DNA of 64,000 bases from Arthrobacter sp. ISL-65 (GTDB lineage: Bacteria; Actinomycetota; Actinomycetes; Actinomycetales; Micrococcaceae), in assembly GCF_018613795.1 (NCBI RefSeq), contig NZ_JAGGPN010000042.1:32001-96000 (forward strand), written 5' to 3'. The translations under genes were made by a program, and so were the position numbers. Positions 1 to 9,011 of the stretch are shown here, piece after piece (position 1 is the stretch's first letter; every line of letters begins with the position of its first letter). The notes beneath the pieces were generated by a model. That model did no database searches. It had not been told where the DNA came from and saw only the letters and a list, made by a program, of their open reading frames with translations.

Positions 1-258
1 CTTCTGGGGGTACTGCTGCCGGAGGGATGACAGCACGGTGCCCTGCAGCAGGGTGACCTTGGCCGTGGTGTTGCCGGTGGTCACGGCGCCCAGGCCGCGC
101 GCTTCCAGGACAAGCACGTTCTGTCCCGAGCGGGCCAGCAACAGGGCTGTGGTCAGGCCGGTCAGGCCGGCGCCCACCACCACGGTGTCATAGGACTCGC
201 CGGGGGTGAACGGGTCGCCGGTGAAAGTGTCGGTGCGGTCCAACCAGAGTGACGTCAC
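1..258 (-). CDS. FAD-dependent oxidoreductase, N-terminal part (runs off the window)
   Basis: Only the first 86 codons are present. The GTG at 258 follows a purine-rich stretch (AGGTTGAGG). The N-terminus holds a dinucleotide-binding fold near residues 25-60: VVVGAGLTGL (GxGxxG), then a helix and VLVLEAR with the acidic residue that contacts FAD ribose. The following TTGNTTAKVTLLQG stretch resembles the DadA-like oxidoreductases that often carry a C-terminal Rieske 2Fe-2S domain, but that part lies outside the window. The substrate cannot be inferred. It would be a cytosolic flavoenzyme. An inverted repeat about 90 bp upstream (345-362) may be its operator. Confidence 0.8.
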   Translation of the reverse strand, partial: MTSLWLDRTDTFTGDPFTPGESYDTVVVGAGLTGLTTALLLARSGQNVLVLEARGLGAVTTGNTTAKVTLLQGTVLSSLRQQYPQK

Positions 259-344
259 GTGCCTCAACCTGCCTTCGGCCTGCGTCTTTGTCGCGGGGCG
301 TTCCCGCAGCAGGCCCGTCGCTAACAGCGGGGACCCCGACGTAA

Positions 345-362
345 CCGTAAGTGTACTTACGG
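345..362. promoter_or_regulatory. Inverted repeat upstream of the FAD oxidoreductase (candidate operator)
   Basis: CCGTAAG-TGTA-CTTACGG forms a 7-bp perfect inverted repeat with a 4-nt centre, about 87 bp before the oxidoreductase start and just beyond the 3' end of the neighbouring lipoprotein gene. Its size and symmetry fit a TetR- or MerR-like dimer site. No regulator gene is adjacent within the window, so this is only a candidate. The rest of the 159-nt gap shows nothing else. Confidence 0.35.
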
Positions 363-417
363 AGTTGGAGTCGGAACAGGCTTGGAACAGGGCCGGTTGC
401 TTGGGGCAAACATTGCT

Positions 418-1098
418 TTAGCGGGCCTGGAATGCCCCGATGCTCAGGAGCTCAATGGAGGCGTTGCTGCAGGCATCTGAGGGCCGGGCCACGAATAGCG
501 ATGCCGTGTCCTCCGGCGGATAGATCCGGAATCCGGCGGCAGCCGCCTTGGTGCAGTCCGGGTAATTCCCCGCCTGCGTGTAGCGGAGCACCGCGGTCCC
601 TGACTTCCCGGGGGCCAGCAGGACGTCCTGGACGGCGACGGAGGTGTCGCGCTGGGCCGGGGCCCCGATCGGCTGCGCGTTCGGTCCGGTGGTCAGGGAC
701 ACGCCGGCGAACCCCTTGAGGTGGCAGGAGGCCTCGCCGCTGTTGGTGAGAATCAGCTCCATGTAGACGCTGCCGGCGGCACCTCCGCCCGTGTCATCCG
801 TGGCGGCTTTCAGTCCTGAGGCCTTGCACAGCTGGGCGCCGGCGGCGGTGGGCTGCGGTGCCGCTATAGAAGCAGTCGAAGTTGGCGAAGCCGGCTGGGA
901 TTGGGCAGACGAAGCAGAGGGCGACGGCGGTGTGGAAGTTTCGGGGGCTGCCTGCGGGCTCGGGGGGGTTGAGCCGGTGGCCGGTTCGGTTGTCCCCTGG
1001 GTGGAGGGCTGGCTTGGTCCGCAAGCGGTGAGCAGCAACGCCAGGGTGGCAGCCGCCGTCGTGCATATCAGTCCGTTGGTGATTCGCTGAGGCCTCAT
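418..1098 (-). CDS. DUF4232 domain lipoprotein
   Basis: A 226-aa secreted lipoprotein. The start at 1098 (MRPQRITNG) is preferred over longer in-frame extensions because it places a signal peptide directly at the N-terminus, with a hydrophobic stretch ending in the lipobox LLTAC (Cys about residue 24). A Pro/Ser/Thr-rich linker of about 70 residues follows. The C-terminal ~130 residues match the DUF4232 pattern: VYMELILTNSG, then SCHLKGFAGVSL, and two further Cys that may pair. It is probably anchored on the outer face of the membrane. DUF4232 has no established function. Nothing nearby suggests a partner, and it is transcribed away from the RND operon. Confidence 0.8.
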   Translation of the reverse strand: MRPQRITNGLICTTAAATLALLLTACGPSQPSTQGTTEPATGSTPPSPQAAPETSTPPSPSASSAQSQPASPTSTASIAAPQPTAAGAQLCKASGLKAATDDTGGGAAGSVYMELILTNSGEASCHLKGFAGVSLTTGPNAQPIGAPAQRDTSVAVQDVLLAPGKSGTAVLRYTQAGNYPDCTKAAAAGFRIYPPEDTASLFVARPSDACSNASIELLSIGAFQAR

Positions 1099-1581
1099 GG
1101 CTCTAACATTGCGGGCGTTCCTCCCGGAGTCAACGAAGGCGCGGCGGGGACTCTGATTTGATGCCCGGATTGTGACATCTGTGGAGCAGGCTTCGTATAT
1201 TCGGTTCGCGAGGGCTCCCGCCGATGGTGATGCAACGATAAACCAGCTCGGTAGCGCAGAATTACCTAATACTGGGGCCGAAGTTGCGTTGATCTGCAGT
1301 TTTCGGTATGCCAAACTGATCTTGGTCTCGCTTGTCTTTACCTTGTAGGAATCCACTCCCCGCAAGGAATTCCGGCAAGGAATCACCGCTCGTAGTGTGG
1401 CCGCGGTCCATTATCACTCTCGTGGCCAGAAGTGTCCCCCGGCAACGGGGACGCGCAGGGTTGCGGGGAGACAGCTCGGCACTCGTCCGCGGCAACGCCG
1501 CTGCGGACGTTCCTGAAGAGGCGCATCAGTCATTGGTTTCCGGCAACGCCGCCGAAGCCAATAACGATGGGGGCTGAGGTT
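1099..1581. other. Intergenic region between divergent genes, upstream of the RND operon
   Basis: About 480 nt between the lipoprotein (minus) and the first RND gene (plus). An open frame reads through 1432-1581 into the RND gene, but its composition (MSPGNGDAQGCGE...) has no signal or membrane segment and no homology I recognise, so I treat it as non-coding. GGCAACG recurs several times between 1440 and 1555. No clear regulator site or terminator is seen; the RND promoter must lie here. Confidence 0.5.
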
Positions 1582-4500
1582 ATGACCGGTTGGCTTGTCC
1601 GCTGGAGTCTTAAGTTTCGATTGATTGTTTTAGCCACTGCTGCCGGCATTCTGGGGTTCGGATTAACAACCCTGCCGTCAATGCCAGTGGATAATCTTCC
1701 AGAATTCTCTCCGCCGCATGTGGAGATCCAAACCGAGGCACTGGGCCTGTCCGCCGTGGAGGTCGAACAGCTCATTACCTCGCCTATGGAGGCTGACCTG
1801 CTGAACGGGGTTGCCTGGCTCGACGAAATTCGTTCGAAGTCAGTCCCGGGCCTCTCTTCGATTGAGATGGTTTTTGAGCCTGGCACCGATGTCCTCCGCG
1901 CCCGGCAGCTCGTTGCAGAGCGGCTGACGCAGGCCTTCGCGCTGCCCAACGTGTCATCTCCGCCGATACTGATGCAGCCGCTCTCCTCGACGAGCCGCGT
2001 CATGATGGTGCAGATGTCCTCACAGGACGTGTCGCAAATCGACATGTCCGTCTTGGCCCGCTGGGATGTCAAGCCGGCGCTCATGGGTGTCCCGGGCGTG
2101 GCAAACGTCTCCATCTACGGCCAGCGCGAACAGCAGCTGCAGGTGCAGGTGGACCCGAAGCAGCTCCGCGCGAAAAACGTCACCCTAAGTCAGGTGGTCG
2201 AGACCGCCGGCAACGCGGTGTGGGTGTCCCCGTTGAGCTTCCTGGAAGCATCAACCCCGGGCACAGGCGGCTTCCTCGAGTCCGCCAACCAGCGCATCGG
2301 CATCCAGCACGTGCTTCCAATCCGGACACCGGCAGACCTCGGCAAGGTCAGCGTTGAAGGCGCATCCGACAAGACGCTGACGCTGGCCGACGTGACCACC
2401 CTGAGCGAAGACCACCAGCCCCTGATCGGCGACGCTATCACCGGCAAGTCGCCCGGGCTGTTGCTGGTCATCGAAAAGTTCCCCGACACGAGTGTTGCGG
2501 ACGTGACGCAGGGCGTTGAGGCGGTGCTGGACGGGCTGCGTCCAGGCCTTTCAGGCATCGCCGTCGACTCCACCGTATTCCGCCCGGCGTCATTCGTTGA
2601 GTCCGCTATTGGCAGCCTGGGCCTTGCCCTGCTGGTCAGTCTCCTGGTGGTTACGGCGCTGATCGGCATCGCATTCCGGTCCTGGCGGTACGCCCTGCTG
2701 GCCTTCGTCGCCATTTCCGTGGCGGCCGTGGCTGCGGCGCTGGTGCTGCAGTTCCAGGGAGCGGTCCTGAACGTCATGGCGTTCGCGGGCCTGGTCCTTG
2801 CCCTCCTCGTTGTCATCGGCGATGTCATCTCCGACCTGCACAGTTTCCGGCGGGAATCGGCCGATGAGCGGGTGGCACGCGAAGCTCTGCTTGCCCACGG
2901 GCTGCAGCGGTCCCGCGTGCCTGTCCTGTTCGCCGGACTTACCGCTCTGCTTGCCCTCGCCCCGGCGCTGTTTGTCCCGGGTGTGGAGGGTGCGTTCCTG
3001 AAGCCCCTGGTGCTCTCCTACCTGTTGGCCACCGCTGTGGCGATGCTCGTGGCCCTGACGGTGACGCCGGCCTTGGCGAGCCTGCTGCTGCGGGGTAACA
3101 GACGGCCACGGCGCAGCCTTTCGGTGGTCCGCAAGGCCCGGCTCGGCTACGAGCGCTCGGCGCGGGCCTTTACCGGAGCGGTGGCCACAGTGTTCGCACT
3201 TGCGGCGGCTGCAATGGCCATCGCCGCACTTGCCATCGTTCCGGCCGCTACGGAGGAACTTCCTGTTGTGGCCGCTGTTCCCGACCGCACCCTCCTCGTC
3301 GAATGGGCGGCGGGGGCGAGCACAGGGGCCGATGTTATGAACAGGGTGATGACCAACGCCAGCGAAGAGCTGAGCGGAGTCCGCGGAGTCTCCTCCGTGG
3401 GCGGCCACGTTGGACGTGCCATCACCTCAGATTCCTCCTCTGACGTCAATGCCGGCGAACTCTGGGTGACCATGGAGGACGGCGCCAACATCAGCAGCGT
3501 GCGCTCCGAGGTGCGGGAGATCGTTGAGGGCTACCCGGGCCTGACGGCGAAGGTGACCACCTACCCGGAGCAGCAGGTTGCTGCTGCCAGCGAAATCGAC
3601 AACCGCCAGTTCAGGGTGCGCGTTTTCGGCGTGGACCTGGATATCCTCCGCCAGAAAGCGGACGAAATCCGCGGGATCCTGTCGCGTACGGACGGCGTGG
3701 TAGAGCCGCAGGTGGATGTCACGGTAGACCAGCCTGTTGCGGAAATCGAGGTTGATCTCGCCAAGGCGCAGAAGCAGGGCATCAAGCCCGGAGATGTTCG
3801 GCGGGCGGCTGCAACCGTCCTGCAGGGCATCGAGGTGGGGTACCTGTTCGAACAGCAAAAGGTGTTCCAGGTGATCGTCAAGGGTACGGAATCCACCCGG
3901 AACAGCCTGACAAGCGTTACCGACATGATGGTTGACAAGCCTGAAGGCGGGCAGGTCCGGCTGGGTGACGTGGCCAAGGTCACGCTCCGCCCGAACCAGA
4001 CCGTGATCCACCATGACGACACCTCCAGGCGCATCGACGTCGTGGCCAACATCCAGGGCCGCAGCCTCGGCGACGTCACGCAGGATGTTCAGGCGGCCAT
4101 CAAGGGAATGCAGTTCCCCGTGGAGTACCACGCTGAAATCCCGCCGCAGTACGCCGAAAAGCAGGCCGCCGGTGCTTTCATCTGGTGGCTCGCCCTGGCG
4201 GCGGCAGCCGGCATCCTGGTCCTGCTGCTGACGGTCCTCGGCAACTGGCGGCTCGCAGGGCTCGTCTTCCTGCTGCTTCCGGTTGCACTGTCCGGCGGAA
4301 TCCTCGCCGCCGGCCTGGCCGGCGGTTTCGGCTCAATGTACGTGCTGGTGGCCCTGGCGGCGGTGCTCGCCCTGGCAGTCAGGGACGTGGTCATGCTGAT
4401 GGGAACCTATCAATCACTGCAGTCCCGTGCCCCGTCGGATTCGCCGGCGCATCTCATGCGGCAGGCGGCCGGAGAGCGGCTTCTGCCAACTGTTCTGACC

Positions 4501-4740
4501 ACCGTGATCACCGGACTGGCGCTGGTGCCGCTGGTGCTGCTCGGCGGGCCGGTCGGCGGAGGCATGCTCCTTCCGCTGGCGCTGGTTGTGTGGGGCGGGC
4601 TTATTACCACTGCCCTGCTGACCCTATTTATTCTGCCGATCCTGTTCCTCCGCATTGGTCCACGCACCAACACGGACTGGGGGAGCTCATTGGTGATCAA
4701 CAACGGACCGGTTCTGGCAGAGAGGTCGGAAGTGTCATGA
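1582..4740 (+). CDS. RND-superfamily efflux permease with degenerate proton relay (first of pair)
   Basis: A 1052-aa inner-membrane RND permease of CusA/CzcA (HME)-like type. The ATG at 1582 has GGGGGCTGAGGT just before it and starts directly with a hydrophobic TM1, so the longer frame from 1432 is not used. It has the duplicated RND layout: TM1, a large extracytoplasmic loop (VDNLPEFSPPHVEIQTE, EIRSKS), TM2-6, TM7, a second loop, TM8-12. In TM4 the usual relay pair is altered: VVIGD at residues 411-415 replaces the VVVDD of the second permease, so the first Asp is Gly413, and the following IEN is LHS. TM10 keeps an Arg (ALAVRD). It probably forms a heteromeric or regulatory partner of the permease at 5191. 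Substrate unknown; metal or lipophilic compounds are possible. Confidence 0.85.
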   Translation: MTGWLVRWSLKFRLIVLATAAGILGFGLTTLPSMPVDNLPEFSPPHVEIQTEALGLSAVEVEQLITSPMEADLLNGVAWLDEIRSKSVPGLSSIEMVFEPGTDVLRARQLVAERLTQAFALPNVSSPPILMQPLSSTSRVMMVQMSSQDVSQIDMSVLARWDVKPALMGVPGVANVSIYGQREQQLQVQVDPKQLRAKNVTLSQVVETAGNAVWVSPLSFLEASTPGTGGFLESANQRIGIQHVLPIRTPADLGKVSVEGASDKTLTLADVTTLSEDHQPLIGDAITGKSPGLLLVIEKFPDTSVADVTQGVEAVLDGLRPGLSGIAVDSTVFRPASFVESAIGSLGLALLVSLLVVTALIGIAFRSWRYALLAFVAISVAAVAAALVLQFQGAVLNVMAFAGLVLALLVVIGDVISDLHSFRRESADERVAREALLAHGLQRSRVPVLFAGLTALLALAPALFVPGVEGAFLKPLVLSYLLATAVAMLVALTVTPALASLLLRGNRRPRRSLSVVRKARLGYERSARAFTGAVATVFALAAAAMAIAALAIVPAATEELPVVAAVPDRTLLVEWAAGASTGADVMNRVMTNASEELSGVRGVSSVGGHVGRAITSDSSSDVNAGELWVTMEDGANISSVRSEVREIVEGYPGLTAKVTTYPEQQVAAASEIDNRQFRVRVFGVDLDILRQKADEIRGILSRTDGVVEPQVDVTVDQPVAEIEVDLAKAQKQGIKPGDVRRAAATVLQGIEVGYLFEQQKVFQVIVKGTESTRNSLTSVTDMMVDKPEGGQVRLGDVAKVTLRPNQTVIHHDDTSRRIDVVANIQGRSLGDVTQDVQAAIKGMQFPVEYHAEIPPQYAEKQAAGAFIWWLALAAAAGILVLLLTVLGNWRLAGLVFLLLPVALSGGILAAGLAGGFGSMYVLVALAAVLALAVRDVVMLMGTYQSLQSRAPSDSPAHLMRQAAGERLLPTVLTTVITGLALVPLVLLGGPVGGGMLLPLALVVWGGLITTALLTLFILPILFLRIGPRTNTDWGSSLVINNGPVLAERSEVS

Positions 4741-5189
4741 AAAGCAATAGTGATTTTGGGGGCTGGCGTTCTGTTCTGGTGCTGGTCTGCGCAGCGTCCA
4801 TTGGCCTCGCCGGATGTGCCACGGTGAAAACCACCGCGGCGCCCGCCGGGCAGGCAGCGTCCACCATGGAGAAGGCCGGCCCGGATCTGAACAAACTGAC
4901 GCTGACAGACAAGGCAGTGGAAAGGCTGGGAGTGACCACGGTCAAGGTGACCAAGGGTGAAGGCAGTCCGCTGCAGGTGCCCTACGGCTCACTGGTCTAC
5001 GACGCCAACGGAAAGACCTGGGTCTACACCAATCCCGAGCCGCGGACCTACATCCGGGCGGCGGTGACGGTGGAGAAGATCGCCGACAACAAGGTGCAGC
5101 TCCAGTCCGGTCCGCCTGCAGGAACCGATGTTGTCACCGTTGGTGCCGCGGAACTGTTCGGCGCCGAATTCGGCACAAAGGGTCACTGA
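4737..5189 (+). CDS. Short RND adaptor-like lipoprotein (membrane-proximal domain only)
   Basis: A 150-aa lipoprotein. Its ATG overlaps the stop of the first RND gene (ATGA), which implies translational coupling. The signal peptide ends in the lipobox GLAGC (Cys about residue 23). The rest resembles only the C-terminal part of periplasmic adaptor (membrane fusion) proteins: VPYGSLVYDANGKTWVY, then VTVEKI, LQSGPPAGTDVVTVGAAEL. The lipoyl and alpha-hairpin domains of a normal ~350-aa adaptor are absent. That fits a monoderm cell, where no outer-membrane channel has to be reached. It probably sits on the outer leaflet and contacts the RND pump. It lies between the two permease genes, with the second starting one base after its stop. 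Confidence 0.8.
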   Translation: MKSNSDFGGWRSVLVLVCAASIGLAGCATVKTTAAPAGQAASTMEKAGPDLNKLTLTDKAVERLGVTTVKVTKGEGSPLQVPYGSLVYDANGKTWVYTNPEPRTYIRAAVTVEKIADNKVQLQSGPPAGTDVVTVGAAELFGAEFGTKGH

Positions 5190-5190
5190 C

Positions 5191-8100
5191 ATGCGCCGGA
5201 TTGTCGGGTTCAGCCTGAAATTCCGCGCCTTGGTGGTTGCCATCGCGGTGGCAATGATGGCGTTCGGCGGCGTCCAGCTCAGCACGGCTTCGGTGGACGT
5301 CTTTCCCGAATTCGCGCCGCCGAAGGTGGAGATTCAGACCATCTGCATTGGCCTTACCGCTGCCGAGGTGGAGCAGTTGGTTTCCGTTCCGCTCGAAGAC
5401 GCCCTCAACGGCGTTGAGAGTCTGGATGAGATCCGCTCCAAGTCCGTGGAGCAGCTGTCCTCGATCGTGCTGATTTTCGCCCCGGGAGCGGACCTGCTCA
5501 AGGCCCGCCAGCTGGTCTCGGAGCGGATCGCCACCGTCATTCCGTCGCTGCCCACCTGGGCGGCGCCGCCGATGATCCTGCAGCCGCTCTCGTCCACCAG
5601 CCGCGTCATGAAGATCGGGCTGACTTCGGACCAGCGCTCGCTCATGGAAATGTCCATGATCACGTACTGGAAGATCCGCGCCCACCTGCTGCGGGTCCCG
5701 GGTGTGGCCAACGTGGCCATCTGGGGCGAGCGACTGCAGATGCTGCAGGTGCAAGCGATTCCGGAGAAGCTGAAGGCCAACGATGTCAGCCTGAACCAGG
5801 TCATGGAGGTCACTGCCAACGCCCTTGACGCCGGCCTGCTGCAGTATTCGCCGGGTTCCGTCATTGGAACCGGTGGCCACATTGAGACGCCTAACCAGCG
5901 GCTCGGCATCCAGCACGTGCTGCCGATCACCACTCCGAAGGATCTGGCGGAGATCACCATCGAGGAGAAGAACGGGAAGCCGCTCCGCCTTGGTGACGTG
6001 GCCAATGTGGTGGAGGACCACCAGGCGCTCATTGGCGACGCCGTGATCAACCAAGGTCCCGGGCTGATGCTCATCGTCGAAAAACTTCCATGGGGCAACA
6101 CCCTGGAAGTCACCAGGGGCGTTGAGGCTGCCCTGCAGCAGATGGAGCCGGGACTCAGCGGCATCACCGTTGATACGGAGATCTTCCGTCCGGCAACGTT
6201 CATCGAGGAATCCCTGAACAACCTCAGCCGCGCGCTGTTGCTGGGCTGCATCCTTGTTGTGCTGGTGCTGGGTGCATTCCTCTTCCAGTGGCGAACGGCA
6301 CTGATCAGCCTGATCGCCATCCCCCTGTCGCTGGTGACGGCGGCGTCCGTCCTCTACCTCACAGGTGCATCGGTGAACACCATGGTCCTGGCAGGGCTGG
6401 TGATTGCCGTCGGGGTGGTGGTGGATGATGCGATCATCGACATCGAGAACATCATCCGAAGACTCCGGCAGCACCGGGCGGAGGGCGGGACACGGTCCAC
6501 GGCCTCGGTGGTCTTGGAGGCCTCGCTGGAGGTACGCGGGCCGATCATCTACGCCACGCTGATCATCATCGCTGCGGCGGTGCCGATCTTCTTCCTGCAG
6601 GGACTGACCGGGGCCTTCTTCAGGCCGCTGGCCATCTCCTACACCCTGGCGGTGCTGGCATCCATGCTCGTGGCGCTGACCGTCACACCCGCGCTGGCCC
6701 TGATCTTCATGCGGAAAGTCCCGCTGAAGGAACAGGAACCGCCCCTGGTGAGGGTGCTCAAACGCGGTTACCGCGCGGTCCTCAGCCGGATGGTGAGGCG
6801 GCCCGTGGCGGGGTACGCGACCTTCGGCGCCATGGCGGCCATCGGTGCCATCACGGCACCGCTGCTCGGGCAGTCGCTGCTGCCTGACTTCAAGGAGCGC
6901 GACTTCCTGATGCACTGGCTGACCCAGCCGGGCACGTCGGTTTCGGAGGAGTACCGCGTCAGCCAGAAGGCCTGCGAGGAACTGCTCACCATCAAGGGCG
7001 TCCGGAACTGCGGCTCGCACATCGGGCAGGCCTTCAACGCAGACGAGGTCGTGGGCGTGTACTTCGGGGAGAACTGGATCAGCATCGACCCCGCGGTTGA
7101 CTATGACACGACGTTGAAGTCAATCCATGAAGTGGTGGACGGCTATCCCGGGATCGTGCGCGACGTCCAGACCTACCTGAAGGAGAGAATCCGTGAGGTT
7201 CTCACCGGCGCCAGCAACGCCGTCGTCGTCCGGCTTTACGGGGACGATCTGGCGCTCCTGCGCTCAAAGGCGGCGGAGATCCATTCGATCTTTGACAATA
7301 CGGAAGGAGCAATTGACGTCCAGACGGCGCTGCAAAAGGACATTCCGCAGATCAATATCGAGGTCGATCTGGCCAAGGCCCAGAGCTACGGGCTGAAGCC
7401 GGGCGACGTCCGGCGGGCCGCGGCAACGATGGTGGCCGGCGAGGAAGTGGGCGACGTTTACCGGGGCGGCAAGGCATACGACGTCCAGGTCTGGAGCCCG
7501 CCAGAGGTCCGCTCCGATATCAGCAGCATCAGGAATCTCCCCATTGATACACCGAGCGGGCAGAAGATCCTGCTGTCCGATGTGGCGAGCGTCCAGGTCA
7601 AGCCGACCCCGAACGTCATCCAGCGCGATGCACACTCCAGGCGTATCGATATCCAGGCCAACGTGAAGGAAGGTGCACTGGGCACAGTAGTTGCGGCCAT
7701 GGAGGAAGGGCTCACGAAAGTGGAGCTGCCCCCGGGCTTCCGTACTCAGATCCTGGGTGAGTTCCAGGAGCGCCAGGCGGCGACCAACACCCTGCTGTCA
7801 CTCGCCATTGGGGCGCTGGCCGTGATCTACCTGCTCCTGCAGGTGGCCTTCGGAAGCTGGCGGCTGGCGACGCTGGTGATCCTCACCCTGCCGATTGCCC
7901 TGGTGGGCGGCGTCTTCGCGGCCTTCATGGGCGGAGGGGTACTGTCACTGGGGTCCATTGTGGGCTTCCTGACGGTCATGGGCATCGCGGCCAGGAACGG
8001 CATCCTGCTCATCAACCACTGCCAGCACCTGGAGAAGTATGAGGGTGAAAAGTTCGGTCCGGAACTCGTGCTGCGGGGCGCCGGGGAACGCCTCTCGCCG

Positions 8101-8328
8101 ATCCTCATGACCACCCTGGCCACCGGGCTTGCCCTGGTGCCGCTGGTGGTCCTGGGAAACATCCCCGGGCATGAGATTGAACATCCCATGGCCCTGGTGA
8201 TCCTCGGCGGGCTGGTGACGTCCACGCTCCTGAACCTGTTCGTGGTCCCGTCGCTGTACCTGAGGTTCGCCAAGCCGAAGGCCGAGCGGCACCAGGCACC
8301 GCCGGAGCCCGTCCTGGCTAACGCCTAG
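5191..8328 (+). CDS. RND-superfamily efflux permease (second of pair, relay intact)
   Basis: A 1045-aa permease homologous along its whole length to the gene at 1582 (FSLKFRALVV start, VDVFPEFAPPKVEIQT, DEIRSKS). The ATG at 5191 is one base after the lipoprotein stop. TM4 reads VVVDDAIIDIEN with Asp412-Asp413 and the IEN motif kept. TM10 reads GIAARNGILLINH, as in HME-type pumps, so this subunit should be proton-driven. Extracytoplasmic loops follow TM1 and TM7. Gene order permease, adaptor lipoprotein, permease suggests that all three form one complex exporting an unknown substrate. The last codon overlaps the convergent SRPBCC gene by 4 nt. Confidence 0.9.
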   Translation: MRRIVGFSLKFRALVVAIAVAMMAFGGVQLSTASVDVFPEFAPPKVEIQTICIGLTAAEVEQLVSVPLEDALNGVESLDEIRSKSVEQLSSIVLIFAPGADLLKARQLVSERIATVIPSLPTWAAPPMILQPLSSTSRVMKIGLTSDQRSLMEMSMITYWKIRAHLLRVPGVANVAIWGERLQMLQVQAIPEKLKANDVSLNQVMEVTANALDAGLLQYSPGSVIGTGGHIETPNQRLGIQHVLPITTPKDLAEITIEEKNGKPLRLGDVANVVEDHQALIGDAVINQGPGLMLIVEKLPWGNTLEVTRGVEAALQQMEPGLSGITVDTEIFRPATFIEESLNNLSRALLLGCILVVLVLGAFLFQWRTALISLIAIPLSLVTAASVLYLTGASVNTMVLAGLVIAVGVVVDDAIIDIENIIRRLRQHRAEGGTRSTASVVLEASLEVRGPIIYATLIIIAAAVPIFFLQGLTGAFFRPLAISYTLAVLASMLVALTVTPALALIFMRKVPLKEQEPPLVRVLKRGYRAVLSRMVRRPVAGYATFGAMAAIGAITAPLLGQSLLPDFKERDFLMHWLTQPGTSVSEEYRVSQKACEELLTIKGVRNCGSHIGQAFNADEVVGVYFGENWISIDPAVDYDTTLKSIHEVVDGYPGIVRDVQTYLKERIREVLTGASNAVVVRLYGDDLALLRSKAAEIHSIFDNTEGAIDVQTALQKDIPQINIEVDLAKAQSYGLKPGDVRRAAATMVAGEEVGDVYRGGKAYDVQVWSPPEVRSDISSIRNLPIDTPSGQKILLSDVASVQVKPTPNVIQRDAHSRRIDIQANVKEGALGTVVAAMEEGLTKVELPPGFRTQILGEFQERQAATNTLLSLAIGALAVIYLLLQVAFGSWRLATLVILTLPIALVGGVFAAFMGGGVLSLGSIVGFLTVMGIAARNGILLINHCQHLEKYEGEKFGPELVLRGAGERLSPILMTTLATGLALVPLVVLGNIPGHEIEHPMALVILGGLVTSTLLNLFVVPSLYLRFAKPKAERHQAPPEPVLANA

Positions 8329-8906
8329 CCCCGAACCCGCTGGTCCATCCGCCGCCCACGCCCCGCCACCCGCGGGAACGTGGGCGGCGGTGGTGCGGGG
8401 ACGGAATGCGTACCCGTTCCCACCCGCCGGCGCCGCAGTTCCAGCGCGAGGCTTTCCTGGCCGCGGGCCATTGCCCAGCGGTGGTTGGCCGAGAAACCGG
8501 GTTTCAGCAGCCTGCTGAGCCGCCTCAGCAGCGGCTTGGTGGCGCTGACCCGCCAGTCATACGTGATCAGGACCTCCGGGCCGTCCTGCTCGAACGTCCA
8601 GCGTCCGGTCCCGTCCAGGTCGCCCGTTGCGCGGATCGCGAAGCCCTTGCTGGTGATCGGTTCCGTGACGGTCAGGGTCCACCGAAGGGTGTAGGGGAGC
8701 CAGCCCTTGGTGTGCAGCCTCGCCATCCGCCCCACGCCGTTTTCCCTGCCCGGATGGATGGGGTTGACGCTTAGGTACACGGACGGCCACCACCGGGCCA
8801 GTCCGGCGGGATCACCCAGGATCTCCGCGACGTCGTCCGTTGTCCCGGCCACGCGCCAGACCGTGACGAAGGCGTAGTCCGTGCTCCGGGTGCCTTTGGC
8901 GTTCAT
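8325..8906 (-). CDS. SRPBCC (polyketide cyclase/dehydrase-like) family protein
   Basis: A 193-aa soluble protein with START/SRPBCC features: early strand VWRVAGTTDDVAEILGD, then LARWWPSVYLSV, a middle beta-sheet (GWLPYTLRWTLTVTEP) and FEQDGPEVLITYDWRV, ending in a long helix (NHRWAMARGQESLALELRRRR). The start at 8906 is set by a strong AAGGAGGC 5 nt upstream; a longer frame to 8942 would include that site. Such proteins bind hydrophobic ligands in a deep cavity, and the ligand here is unknown. The C-terminal ~30 residues are Pro/Arg-rich and probably disordered. It converges on the RND operon with a 4-nt overlap and no visible terminator. Confidence 0.75.
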   Translation of the reverse strand: MNAKGTRSTDYAFVTVWRVAGTTDDVAEILGDPAGLARWWPSVYLSVNPIHPGRENGVGRMARLHTKGWLPYTLRWTLTVTEPITSKGFAIRATGDLDGTGRWTFEQDGPEVLITYDWRVSATKPLLRRLSRLLKPGFSANHRWAMARGQESLALELRRRRVGTGTHSVPAPPPPTFPRVAGRGRRMDQRVRG

Positions 8907-9011
8907 GTGTGCCTCCTTGCAGCGGATAGATCTGGACTCCATTCAAGCGCGTGCGGCCCGTCCGCCATAGACTGCTGGCGTAAGTCACCACGCCCAAATT
9001 GAGGAGTAGCG

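Noticed and set aside
1432-1581. Extension of the first RND gene by 50 codons
   Set aside because: The extension lacks RND features and the ribosome site fits the ATG at 1582.
5134-7020. A 628-codon open frame on the minus strand opposite the second RND gene
   Set aside because: Antisense to a clear RND permease; Arg/His/Gln-rich with no motifs; a GC-bias shadow.
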